In this document: piece after piece, positions 1 to 11,220 of the stretch
How the letters are laid out: each line of letters starts with the position of its first letter
How positions within the stretch are numbered: position 1 is the stretch's first letter
NCBI GenBank assembly: GCA_023055425.1
Contig: JALGPY010000004.1
Coordinates: forward strand, 21,227,718 to 21,291,717
Source: Linanthus parryae
Taxonomy: Eukaryota > Streptophyta > Magnoliopsida > Ericales > Polemoniaceae
Direction of reading: 5' to 3'
Length of the DNA stretch: 64,000 nt
Notes under the pieces: generated by a model
Seen by the model: only the letters and a program-made list of their open reading frames with translations
Databases searched by the model: none
Told to the model about the DNA's origin: nothing
Position numbers and translations under genes: made by a program

Positions 1-3000
1 TCAAAGTTACAGCTGCGCGAATCAGTGTAACTCTGTCCTTGAGGAATTTGAAACCAAGTCTGCCTTGGACTTTGAACAGGAGATTTTGGCACATGCCACA
101 CAGCAATTCAGCACTCTGGGCCGAAATGGTCGCAGGTGTAGCCGCAGACAGCTGCTCCAGTATCCAGATGGCTTCAGTAAGGAATAGCCTCCTGTCAAAA
201 GGTCCGATCTCCAGAGATCTCACAAACGATCGGGGGTATCTGAGACGCATTCGAACCACCCAGTCTACATCGGTTTGCTTCAAACCTGAGACATCAAAAA
301 TGGTTATAATGTCAGAACTCGCAAGCAAATAATGCGACATGCGAACGGTAAAGCTTTACTTACCAGTGCCTTCCAGAATTTCATGAAGAGAAGGGATGCG
401 GGCCACTGGGTTGTTCAAAGACTGCCCTCGCTCCATGGCTCTCCTATCAGCTGCGAGCTCCAACCTCTCATAGTCAGGAGGAAGAGTGTAGGCCGCACCA
501 GCTGCGACTACATTCCCAACCTGCGAGCCCCAAATGCTCCACGCAGGAATAGGTGCTTCTTGCTCAGTCATCGCCGGAGGCGAAGGGACAGCCGAAGTCG
601 CTGGGCGGAGGACACTCCCAGATGCGAAAACATTAGCATCACTTGTCCTTTCTTCCTCACCACCGGTACGGACACCTTCGTCCATCGGCACAGCATCAGC
701 TTCGACATCATCGGAGAGTTCGATGACATCCTCGAGATGCTCACTTGCGTGTCCAGCGGCTGCGACGGGCTTCTCGGTATGGGAGCTCGAAATTGGAACA
801 TGGGATGCAGAAGGCTGACCTCTCTGCTCCAGCTCAGGTTCCTCAGCATGACCTGCGATGCCAAATGCGATAATGTGAGGTAACTTGTGTTATAAGTTAT
901 TTCGCTATCTTTACTAAAGCTAAGAATAAGCACCTCCACGCGAAGGTGGGATTGAGGTATCCTCATCGTACACTAGGGACGTGGAACCGTGCCCTATCAG
1001 TGTATCCTCACTAAGCAAATCTTTAAGAGAAGCGTGACCTGGGATGCGAGTAAACCAGTCATGATTTTGCCTCAAGTGGCTACAGCCTAGTATGCGCATA
1101 TCACTCAAAATAATTACCTGAGGGTTCTCCTCATTTGCTTACCAACCAACGGCGAATGTCAGGCTTTGACACACCGTGCTTTAACGCACCCACAATTACA
1201 TCTCTATAAGTAACTGCGAGATTGAAGATCTCACCTTTATCGCCACCTGCGATCTCTGCGAAGTCCGCTTGGACTTGCTCTAGCTCTGCTGCATCCTCTC
1301 CGGGAACCTCATCTTCCTCCTCCACATGAGGAGCCACTTCTTCGGGAAGCTCGTCTTCCTCGCCAACTGGACGCACTAAGTCGTCAACATGCTGCTCCTC
1401 GAGGCTCCGCTGTTTCACACGCTCGAGCTCCTCTTCCTCTCGCTGCCTTCTTCTTTCAGCAGCCTCCGCGGCTGTCTTCCGGGATTCAGCAAGAACATCC
1501 TCGCTTATAGGATCATCTGAAATGCCAGAATGGACATCTCTCTTTTGCCTCTTGGCCACAAGGCCACCAACGGCTTCATCATCATCATCTGCGAATACAT
1601 AATTGGTTCAAAGAAAAGAACTGCAAAGAAGTCAAGATGAGTGGCAAGGAGATGCGACGGAAGTACCTCCTGATTCTTCCTCGCACATCACAACTGTTGC
1701 TTCTTCTTCTTCATCACTTGCCGGGGGCTCCTGTCTCTCTTCCTCCTCTTGGTTGAATGGAACGAAAGTCTCAACTGCGAGGTCTTTTCGCACTTTGCTG
1801 GGCATACGACCCTTGCCTTTGTCCTTGATGGAAAGGGACCTCACTGGGGGAGAAGCTGGAGCACTCCTAGGGGAAGAAATCGTAATTCCCTTTTGCCTAG
1901 GTCTCTTCACTCTCGGCGCCGCAGTCGCTGGAGGGGACGGGTCATCTCTAGGAGGAGACGGAGCCGGAGGGTTGTCTATCAGCGAGTCAGCGAAAGTGTT
2001 CATGACTCCGCGAACCTTTGTTTCGACCTCGGCATCCATCCTCCATGCTAGCCGGTACGACTCCCCCTTCCTTCTGGTGGCAACAATGGTGTCCACCAGC
2101 GATTTGGAGCGATCACCAGCTGCGAACCTCCGCACATGACACTGAACAATACAGAACGAAAAGCATCAGCGCAAGGAAAAATCAAAAAGCTCAAAGCACA
2201 TAAGGAAATTGCTTACCTCAGCAAACGCCTTGCTATATTTGATGACCTGCGCGTCACCCTTCTTAATTGCGTCGACTTGCTCCTTCAGAATGAAATCGGG
2301 GCACAAATGATTCTCGCGGTCCCACAGCGAGTAGCAACCATACTCAGACTCGCTCAAACTGCAATTGGGGCGAAACGGAAAAGAGTTTCTCTTGATCAAG
2401 GGGGCCCTTCCTGGCTGCGCCGCCGCCTCCGTCTCAATCCTCGCTTGTTGGGCAGCCCAGTATGCGAGCCAGTTCTGGGAACAACCACCCTTGCGAGTTC
2501 CCGCAGGCTGCTCGAAGGGAAGATTGCTCATGAGGACCGTCTTGCACTCCTTTGTCAGCAAACGCTTGTAGCACCCTCTGATAATAGACTGGGGCCAGAT
2601 CGATGGGGCCACCGCATCGAAACCAAACTGAGGAGAGACCCGAGTGGGGTCAACATCCACTGTAAGCCTTTCATACCTTGGCGCGAGCTCACGAATATGC
2701 TCTGCAAGGGCAGGAAGGGAACCTCGCAGACACCAACAAAAGAACTCACGATAGCGCTCGTGGAAATGCGGCCCCTTTTCAAAGAGAAGGTCTTCTGACA
2801 AGACCATACCTTTGGAAGGGTATAGCTTTGGGAACCACCGCACATTCTCAACACGTGTGGCATAGGGCCTGGCAGTAAACTCCTTTCGTTTGTCGCATAT
2901 CAAACTCCAAGTGCACTTGGTGTTGCTTGCTCCAAACCATCTCGCAGCTCTTCCGCTGTTGCGCGCTTCTGTCTCGCCTGGGGGACACCACTTATCAAGT

Positions 3001-4097
3001 GGGAGGGGAGTTGGAGCATAAGACGGCCAGCGCTCGAAAACCCACATTGTCAAAAAGCTGATATTGACAAAGGTCAGAACATCGAGGCGGCCACGTGATT
3101 CCCTCATCGCCAGAACCAGCTGATCCAGCCTGTAATATAGCGTGCCCAAAACCAAGGGTCCGAGTGCGACTCTCTGGCCAAGAGCGAGCCTCACGGCAAG
3201 TGGCAGCACATGGTAGAAGACCCCGTCATGGGGGTGACCATCAATCAGATACCTCGACAGCCAAGCACAGAGAAACGCACAAAGGGTCAAATGATAACCC
3301 TTGCCCTCTACATAATTCTCGGCCTCCGGGTTCTCGCTCAAAAGCTTCTTGCTAATGCTGCTGTTCGCATAGTCTCGGAAGAAGTACTGCAACCACTTGT
3401 TCCAGGTATTCTTCGCAGACGTATCCACCAGCTGCCAGTTCGGAAGAGGCTTCGTAGTGGTCCACCGAGTGGAGATTTTCTTTACCTCTGCTAGGCACTC
3501 CTCCATCTGCGCGTACAAGGCCATTTCAGCAGATGTCCTCAAGTGACTCAAGGGGTCCACCTCACCCATGGGGGAAAGCTCATACAGCATTTGAACGTCC
3601 TCGAGCGTGGGGGCGGCCTCGAACTCCGCAAAATGAAACGTGTGAGTCGCGGGCGAGTAACGGGACAGAAGGTCTAGAAGCATGGACTGATCCAACTTCA
3701 CGGCAGCACCCTTCATAGCACGGATAGCAAAGAAAATGCCGGCTTTATCAAGAGTCTCGGCGTGATGATCCAACACGTGGTCAATCCACTCATCCATGTA
3801 GTCCAATTTCTGGACGAACGCCTGAGTAGAAATCGCAGTATATGGGAAGTGCCCATTCTCGATCCCCAATCGAACCACACCCTCGGAGCCAACCAACTCG
3901 AGCAAGGCTGAGTTAACTGGGCGAGTTAGTGTCAACAATCGCTCAACTGGAACAGGGTCAGGCATCCTCTTCGCCTTCACCCTCGCATGATAAAAGTCTT
4001 TCCCACCCAGAAAGGGGGCTTTTCGCCACAGAGCCTGCGGAAGCTCGGGCATCTCTTCATCTTCTCTGACGGGTCTGGTTACTCTTGTCTTGGCCAT
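1..4097 (-). CDS. Plant mobile domain (PMD) gene, spliced, antisense in a Tat-lineage retrotransposon; 3' end beyond window
   Basis: A multi-exon gene read right to left. My exon model is 2217-4097, 1667-2141, 934-1588, 364-852 and 1-285, the last running off the window. The introns (2142-2216, 1589-1666, 853-933, 286-363) are 75-81 nt, begin GT and end AG. Coding phase is kept across all four junctions. The start at 4097 (MAKTRV) is chosen because the upstream in-frame extension looks non-coding. Exon 1 carries the PMD; exon 2 is Pro/basic-rich; exon 3 has a charged Glu/Arg stretch likely to form a coiled coil, then acidic sequence. Frame is lost once near 1134-1137 (an AAA run): before it the frame ends in TGA at 1131, after it a long open frame resumes. 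An extra intron at 1039-1142 would also remove the stop but leaves the phase wrong. PMD proteins derive from transposons; their molecular role is poorly known. The position, antisense and just upstream of a polypurine tract and LTR, matches the extra antisense ORF of Tat/Retand elements. Confidence 0.72.
2217..4097 (-). CDS. Exon 1 of the PMD gene (plant mobile domain)
   Basis: A 627-codon uninterrupted exon holding the whole recognisable domain. Residues 154-180 fit the N-terminal PMD pattern (FHF..., then TLEDVQMLYEL and a Gly). Residues 274-287 (AFLCAWLSRYLIDG) and the following PLAVRLALG stretch fit the central PMD block, and WVFERW at 352-357 fits the conserved W..ER motif. The exon ends in GAG followed by GTAAGC on the minus strand, a good plant splice donor. 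No signal peptide or membrane segment is evident. The long open frame, against the many stops in neighbouring copia copies, suggests a younger element or past selection; that part is inference. Confidence 0.75.
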
Positions 4098-4489
4098 TCC
4101 TGCGAAAGGGCAAGAAAAAGGGGGGAGAAATACCACACCACACTTCAGTTTGAATTTTGGAATTTGAGATCTATGCAAACCAAAGCAAACAGTTCCGGTA
4201 CCGATTTCAGAAATTGGGGAGTTGATATTGTTGAAAGATTAAAACGAAGCGGGTTCAAAGATCAAAGCCTCTTCACAAATTTCATGGATTTACAGATTCA
4301 ACGCAGTTCAAGGCAAACACTGGTATTTTAAATCAAAAGTAAACGAGGCCAACCTTGTTTCCTTGAAGCTTGCTTGGATATGCACAATTGGAGAATACGA
4401 TTTGCAGTTCTGAACTGGTGATTGATTATCTGGATCTGCTCTCGAAGATCTCCGGGTACCATTCACTTTAAGAGAAAGAAGTGATGCTT

Positions 4490-4640
4490 TGCAATAATGG
4501 GATACAAGGTATTTATCCAGAAGAATGAAGGGTTGCGTCCCTTCAGTAGTCGAATCGCAACCGTCACCGTCGTATCGCGCAATCACAGGACGGGCTGACG
4601 TCACGCCTAAAACCCTAAAGGTCAGACGGCACGACTCTAG
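4490..4640 (-). promoter_or_regulatory. Candidate promoter of the antisense PMD gene
   Basis: On the minus strand there is a TATA-like ATAAATA at 4510-4516, about 410 nt upstream of the start codon. Upstream of it lie a telo-box-like AAACCCTAA (plus strand 4610-4618) and the perfect palindrome TGACGTCA at 4596-4603, the core recognised by plant bZIP/TGA factors. The motifs are seen; promoter function is inferred. Confidence 0.35.
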
Positions 4641-4764
4641 GGGTTTTAGGTCATAATGACACGCACGGGGGCTGAACTTACCCGTATTTGAATTGGTGCG
4701 TGGCGACGACGCGCATGTTGGTTTCCGCGCATGGAAGCCTATACAGCTATGAGCCTTCACGCGC

Positions 4765-4774
4765 AGAAAGGGGG
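4765..4774 (+). other. Polypurine tract of the Tat-lineage element
   Basis: AGAAAGGGGG, followed by CTAA and then TGTAGATACTGC, which starts the LTR. This fixes the retrotransposon as plus-strand and shows that the PMD gene is antisense to it. Confidence 0.6.
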
Positions 4775-4778
4775 CTAA

Positions 4779-5447
4779 TGTAGATACTGCTTTCTGACAT
4801 GACAGATCTAGGCCACGTGGCAACCATCCAGCACACCATATTGTGCTCCACACACACAGGATCACCAGCCGAGCTGATCCATGTGGGGGCTGCGAGACAG
4901 AGCCCTCGCATACCACTGCACGGGACTTGTAGGGACTTGTGGTTTGGAGGCTAGAGTAAGCCCTGTCGCGTGCGAGCCAAGCCCGCACGCGACCTTTAGT
5001 AACTGTTTTGAGAGATTTATGGCACGAGCTCCATAAACCCGGTCAATCCGGTCAAACCCGGTCAACCTCGTAACGGTTCCGGTATTCGCGCACCACGTGC
5101 TCTAACGGTTCCTATATACTCGGACGAACGTGCCGTTATGGTTAAGCTAATTAAGCCGCCATCAATGGGCGCATTAACCACACTACAACGGTCACGTTCT
5201 CCAGTATATATATATCGTTAACCTTTCCATACAAAGGAGACACACTGCCATACGCGGAAGCTCTGCCAAACCTCTGTCTCTCTCTCAGACATTGCTACTG
5301 ACTTACTCTCTCCCTACACACACCCCTATTCTTCCTGTGCGATCCCTGATCCACTACGTACGGTGTACACGGAGGTCTCCCTGCCGGAATCTCTGGTCCA
5401 CACTTGGCTTTCCTCCTTTGAAAAGTTCTTATGGAGTTTTTTTCAAA
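4779..5447 (+). repeat. 3' LTR (or its surviving part) of a Tat-lineage Ty3/gypsy element
   Basis: It begins TGTAGATA right after the polypurine tract and has a G-box CACGTG at 4814-4819, TATA-like TATATACT near 5113 and TATATATATA near 5205, then a CT-rich stretch. A second copy at 20741 shares the same start, the G-box, an inner block around 4885-5000 and the GTCTCTCTCTCAGA stretch. The right end is uncertain because copia G sequence begins near 5448; no CA end or TSD was found. Confidence 0.55.
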
Positions 5448-8400
5448 ATAGGCATAATCAAGCATCTATTTAGCACATAGTTGGCAGTGTTAATAGAATG
5501 TGCCCAAAAATATTTCGGCAAATGATTTTCAAGAAGCATGGTTCTAGACATATCTTCAAGTGTCCTATTCTTCCTTTCAGCAGCTCCATTCTACTGAGGA
5601 GTTCTAGGTGCAAAAAATTTTGTGAGATGCCATGATGTGCACAAAATAATCAAAATCAAGTTGATCAAATTCTCTACCATGATAACTTCTAGCAGATGCA
5701 ATAGACAAATTTTTCAAATTTTGAAGCTCTTTGCAAAGCTTTGATAATTAAAATACTTCATATTTTTCTCTAATAAACATAACCCAAGTAAATCTAGAAT
5801 AATCATATACCACAACAAGCATATACCTTTTACCTTTAGGAGTTTGAACACTCATAGGACCACACAATTCCACATGCAGCATCTCTAAGGGTCTGGTAGT
5901 ACTTACAAAGTTATTTGGCTTGAATGAGCTCCTTGTCTGTTTACCTTGGGTACATGCCTTGCATATCTTATCATCTTTAAACTTAATAGCTGGTAATCCT
6001 CTTACCAAGTCCTTTGAGATGAGCTTGTTCATTGTATGCATGCGTATATGCCCAAGTTTTCTCTTTCAAAGCTTTGAGTCCTCCTTCAATGCTTTGAGAC
6101 ACTTCAGATTTTCTCCTGAAAATTTGTTAGCATTCATTTCATAAACATTATATGACCTTGGAGCACTAAGTATGCAATTGCCAAATTTCTCATCTTGCAC
6201 CACATATTTCTCCTTGTCAAAAATGACTTTACTACCCCTATCACATATTAAGAGATACTAAGCAGATTATATTTCAATCCATCTACCAAATAAACATCAG
6301 AAATTGAACTTGCAGATTCATTACCAATATTACCTATGCCAATTTGGCCTTGTCACCAAGTGTGATTGTTCCTCCAGTATGCTCTTTAAGTTCTATGAAT
6401 AGAAACTTCTTTCCATTCATGTGCCTGGAGCAACCACTGTCTAATATCCACTTCTGATTTTTACCCTTGGTGACAGCCTGCAAAATTCAATCAATGCCTC
6501 AACAGGCTATTAGACCAAGTGTAGAACTTGGAATCATATTCAGAATCAACCATATTAGCTGGTTTGAATTATTTAGGAACCCAAATATGCTTCTGTAACA
6601 CCCCCAAAATGACCAAGCCGAAAGCCTGGGGGGTTTCAACACTTCTAACACCCCCAAAATGACCAACCCGGAAGCCGGGGGGTGTCACTGCTTCACTTGT
6701 CCCTTAAAATGATAAGGATAGGTATTCCTCATTACGTGAGGTTATGTCCTTCTAAATGGGCAAGTTAGCTTCACATAACCAAATTTACCACAGTAATGAC
6801 ATTTTGCAGAATGTGTGTTTCCTGATTTCACAAAGGTGGTTTGGTTCTTCTTTGGAAAATTTGGATTGTAACCACTTCCACTCTTGTGTACAGAATGCAA
6901 ACTTCTTCCAAGCATGAGATTAAGGTTATGTTCTGAGCCTGCAAATCTTGGTAAAATCTTTCTTGATTCTTGAAGTTTCTTAGTCAATGAGGTGTTCTGT
7001 TGTTAAAAATCATCTGAATTGTGCTTTAGATCAACATACTTATCTATTAAAAGAGAGTTTTGATCCACAACCTCTTTGATATGTGCCTTCAAAGCTTTGA
7101 ACCTGCTGTCCAAGGCTTTGAAGTCAATGTCAATTTTTGACTTAGATGCTTCAAGAGTCTTATTGAGAAAAATTAAATCTAAATTTTCCTTTGCCTCCTC
7201 ATGAAATTTAACCTTTAAAGATTCAATCTCATTTCTATAGTTTTTCTCATTTATAATTATGCTTTGAGGATTTCAGGTAAAAAATCAGTAGGACTAGCAA
7301 GTAAATTTTTTTACCATCTCCTCAATGTGTTTGTCTGAGTTGTTTCCTTCTTCACGCTCGGCCATTAGACAACGATCGGCTTGTTCTTCATCTGAATCTG
7401 AATCACTGGATGAATCAGAATCACTCCATGAAGCAACCATAGCTTTCTTCCTTCTGTTGTCATTTTCCTTATTAGGGAAATTCATGTTCTTCTTCTTTTG
7501 TGGACAATCCCTTACCAGGTGATCTGCATCTCCACATTCAAAGGAATTTGTTGCTTTAGATTTATGTGAATGTGAAGAACACTTACCTCTATGATCCTTG
7601 TTGCTTGAGGATCTGGATTTGTCTTTGTTGTAGTCGTAGTTCCCAAAGTTTTTTCTTAAGTTTCAGTATTCTGGTCAATGCTAGGGAGATCAAGGATAAG
7701 GCTTCCTCATCATCATCATCTTCTTGTTCAAGGCTTTGGGATTTCTCATTGTATTTTTCCTTGAGTTCCAGGTTCTTGATGTTGTCACTCATATCACCAT
7801 CGACTTCATTCATAGAAATCTCATGAGTTATCAGCTTGCCTTGCAGATCATTTAGTTCCAGAAAGCTCAAATCATGAGCTTCCTCAATTGCAGTGGTTTT
7901 TGGTTCCCACTTGGCTTTTGGAAGGCTTCTCAGAATCTTTCTCACTTTTTCATCATTTGAGAAGGCTTTCCCCAAGGACTCTAGATTATTCACAATGTAT
8001 GTGAACCTTTTGAACATGTCCTTGATGGATTCATCAGAATTCATCTTGAATAGCTCATACTGCCTCAAAAGAATGTTGATTTTGGTCTGCTTGACTTGGC
8101 TAGTTCCTTCATATGTCACAACTAGTTTGTCCCAAATCTCCTTGGCACTTATGGAGTTTGATATTTTGTCCAACTCATCTGCACTAAGAACATAATATAA
8201 TAAGTTCATAGCTTTATAATTCTTTGATACCTTTTCCAATTCAGTAATTGAAAGATCATCTTCAGTCTTGACAGTTCTGATTCCATCTGCAGTAGAATAG
8301 AATATAAAGGGGACATTATGAGCGATTAACCATAATTTCATGTCCTGATCCTTGATGAACATCTTCATCAAAACTTTCCAGTGAACAAAGTTGTCACCAC

Positions 8401-8464
8401 AAAACAGTGGAGGTCAGTTGGCTGCCCTTCCTTGTGAGAATCCTCCATCACCTACATTACTCAT
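5448..8464 (-). pseudogene. Copia element G gag-pol, Sirevirus-like, decayed
   Basis: Read right to left. Start ATG at 8464 (MSNVGDGG), an early TGA at 8414-8416, then a UBN2-type gag domain (8371-7589). A zinc knuckle near 7510-7545 lacks its first Cys. A Ser/Asp-rich stretch (7294-7485) and a second knuckle near 6760-6800 follow; in the latter the His is replaced by Tyr (CHYCGKFGYVKLTC). The GAG-pre-integrase and integrase core (ICKACTQGKQTRSSF...) lie at 5748-6041. More integrase follows to 5448, where a TAG replaces a Gln codon in the PQQNG-type motif. RT and RNase H are absent, so the element is cut at 5448. A 96-bp insertion sits at 6594. No functional product is expected. Confidence 0.75.
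6594..6689. mobile_element. 96-bp insertion with 5-bp TSD inside copia G
   Basis: Two tandem diverged units of about 48 bp, each with AACACCCCCAAAATGACCAA and a G-run near its end. The start TGTAACACCCCC and the end GGGGTGTCAC form an inverted repeat. Copies of GCTTC flank it at 6589-6593 and 6690-6694. A 5-bp TSD and TG start suggest a collapsed LTR-element remnant; the family is not identified. Confidence 0.45.
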
Positions 8465-8500
8465 TGTCACAAGATGGTTACATCCTTACAGTTACCCAAG

Positions 8501-8511
8501 CTCTGATACCA
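8501..8511 (-). other. Primer binding site of copia G
   Basis: The minus strand reads TGGTATCAGAG, complementary to the 3' end of plant initiator-Met tRNA, the usual copia primer. It separates the gag start from the 5' LTR to its right. Confidence 0.7.
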
Positions 8512-8513
8512 AT

Positions 8514-10075
8514 TGGAAGTGTGTAATGTAGGTGTAAAACGGGATCAAGATACTCTTGAGTGGGAGGTTGAATAGAGTAAGCAAACTTTTTCTAAAAATG
8601 AACTTTTGAGACTTTAACACAGAGATCTAATATAATCTCAAAGCTTTGAATAAGTAAAGGAATACTTGGAAACAGTTTGAAACAGTCTGGAGCTTCAAGG
8701 CTTTGAAGCAGGAAGACCTCCAAATATTTGGAGCTACACTATGTTGTGAAGTTGTATGAGCATAATGAATTGCAATAATGAAAAACAAAGAACATAGTGA
8801 TTTTTTTACGAATTTCAGCCACCAATTGGCCAACTCTCCGCCTGAGGGATACTATCCCTTAAGGATTTGAACAACTTCTTATTAATCACATACTTAACCC
8901 TAGATCTCAAGCCTAAGTGAACTGCCTTACACTTATACAGCTTATGGTTCCAATCCTATCTAGTTCCAGCTACAATCTAATGAAACAATAAGAAGCTCTT
9001 GTTCTTCACTTGAACAACTAACTTATAGTCAATGAGGTTTAGGAATTAATAATAAGCACACAGATAAGGCATAAGTATGAAGAACACAGAATAAACTGAA
9101 TAAGCAGAGAAGCTTGATGTATTCTTCACGAACCAGGATTGACTGAGATGATTTAATCTTCTCAAATGTTGAGCTCTCAATTTGTTTTAATAGTTGAAGA
9201 ATTGATTATTGATTTTCCATGTCTGATCTTCTGTATTTTCACTGCAGATCAACTCTCTTTATTCTTGAACGTCAAATCCAGTTTACAACAGAAATGCAGC
9301 AACCATCTGAGAGATTTTAGGAACTGAATTCCTACAAATAATCAACCACCTAACAGCTTCTTTCAACAGCTATATTCAAAAAGCTGTTTTGATTTTGTTG
9401 TGTAGGTTTGACCAAAGCCTAGCCCTGCAAAACATGAACACCAGTTAAGACAAAATCCATAAAGAATAGCATAAATATAATACCCTGTTTAGCAAATCAG
9501 GATAACCAATAAGCTTAGCTATATTCTGAGAGAATAAACACACACACACATATATACTGATAGCTATATATACTGATATATATATATATATATATATATA
9601 TCAGTATATATAGCCTAATGAGTGTTAACATGAAGATTAATACTTAGATCAAGTAAATAAACCATCACATAGCCAGATAGGTTAGCCTGCAACAAGAGTT
9701 TGCTAGACAAAATAACTCAGCTAGAATCCAGTATAACCACCAAAGCTTTGGCTTTCCTTCAAAGCTTTGGCCTGTAAGCTATGATTCTTAAGACATAAAA
9801 ATTTGAACACTTGTCCAGCTATATAACCTCAATGTATAGGCTCAAGAATATTTGCAAGAGACAATAAAGAACTTAGAAACAACATCCAAACCAATGCCCA
9901 TCCTGCAACATAGAAATCTATCAACAAATCTATAAAAAGACTATAGACAATGTTGAGCTTCAAAGATGTGGAGCTTTGAACATGTCTCTCAACCAACTCT
10001 ATATTTCATAATCTTCAAAGTATAACTCTCCCTGAGTTTATACACATCCTTAAATCAAAGGGATTGAATTATATT
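8514..10075 (-). repeat. 5' LTR of copia G
   Basis: It starts with TG just beyond the primer site and runs about 1.56 kb with no coding potential. Many short AAAGCTTTG-like words recur. The right end is approximate, set where sequence related to the copia A/C leader begins. No second LTR copy is present. Confidence 0.5.
9563..9614. repeat. Perfect 52-bp palindrome with (TA)12 core
   Basis: GCTATATATACTGA, then twelve TA repeats (9577-9600), then the exact reverse complement TCAGTATATATAGC. It lies in the copia G LTR and could extrude a cruciform. Confidence 0.85.
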
Positions 10076-10079
10076 TATT

Positions 10080-11220
10080 GTTTTGACGATTGTTAAGTAA
10101 TGAGAAGGCAAAACGCAACATTTATTGTTGAGGGATTCCCTTGTCAATTTTAATTGTTTTTTTGATCCAATCAACTGGGTCTACTTATTTGGGTTAGGCA
10201 ATCCCAAATAAAAGATCCGGGTTTTGATTATCATCTTGTTACGTTTTGCATGCATCAACCATACACCAAAAATAAATAACAAGACAATAAATAAACGTGA
10301 TGTGGCGGTGGCCTCCTAAAACTAAGTTATTCCAAGCCAATGAGAATATATATAAACCCCAAAATTCCCAAGCTCGTGTCCATGTGCCTTCATATTTAGT
10401 CCATGCGCCTCAGCTTTGTGGAATAACGTCATATTGTGATTTCTTTGGTATTTAAGCTTCTTCTCCATGTCTTCGCTATTATCTAACTATCTAATTCTTG
10501 CTAGCACCTGTACTAGATAGAGATACCTCACAAGTTGAGGAAAAGACAACACGCATGTCGTAAAACATAATTAATTACATTAATTACAATAAAATCAAAC
10601 CACAAAAATAGATAACCACATCATCCACATGTAAGGCCACATTCAATCACCATGCATAAGCACATAATACAGTTAAAATTCAATTTTAATGCGCTTGGTC
10701 AATTTTAGTTAATTTTTGGATTTTATAGGGTCAAAACGGTCCAAGGGTCGCACCAATCACAATTGGCTGAACCCCTTGGGACCGCCCAGGTCGCGCCTAG
10801 GACTGTCGAACCAACCCGCGCAGTCAAACTGGCGGTTGGCTTACCCGACTAGGGCCATGGCCTCGTTGCTTGCACCACAAGGAAGGGGGGCGGTCTCCTT
10901 GGTCGAACCCCATAGGGAAGTTTCCAAAAATTTCCTTGTTTCCTTGTGGGCAATTATCCAATTGTAGAGAAAAAACTCTTTTTCCCAATTGTGCCCGAAC
11001 TCTAGTTTTTCAAATCACCAAAAGACACATCATATGTGAACGGAGTTTTCTAACTTAAGTACGATACGTAAAATTAGCTCATCCCCTAGTGAATCATATT
11101 AAGTTTGCATCTTTAGGCCAATTTCTATTTAACGCAAAAAATAACATAATTGTGTAAAACTGATAAAACAGTAACACATAAAACAACGTTATGCGCTACG
11201 ACATGTGGCTCTGATACCAC
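10080..11220 (-). mobile_element. Untranslated leader and primer site of copia D
   Basis: Related throughout to the leaders of copia A (34.6-36.3 kb) and C (45.5-47.0 kb), including the shared sequence around 10660-10720. The primer site TGGTATCAGAGCC is on the minus strand at 11219-11207. A GC-rich block lies at 10735-10930. All coding sequence is missing; the left end is a truncation against the copia G LTR. Confidence 0.65.

Noticed and set aside
332..883. Plus-strand 183-codon ORF over the PMD gene
   Set aside because: It lies opposite exon 4 and introns of the minus-strand gene and has no motif; a shadow of that gene.
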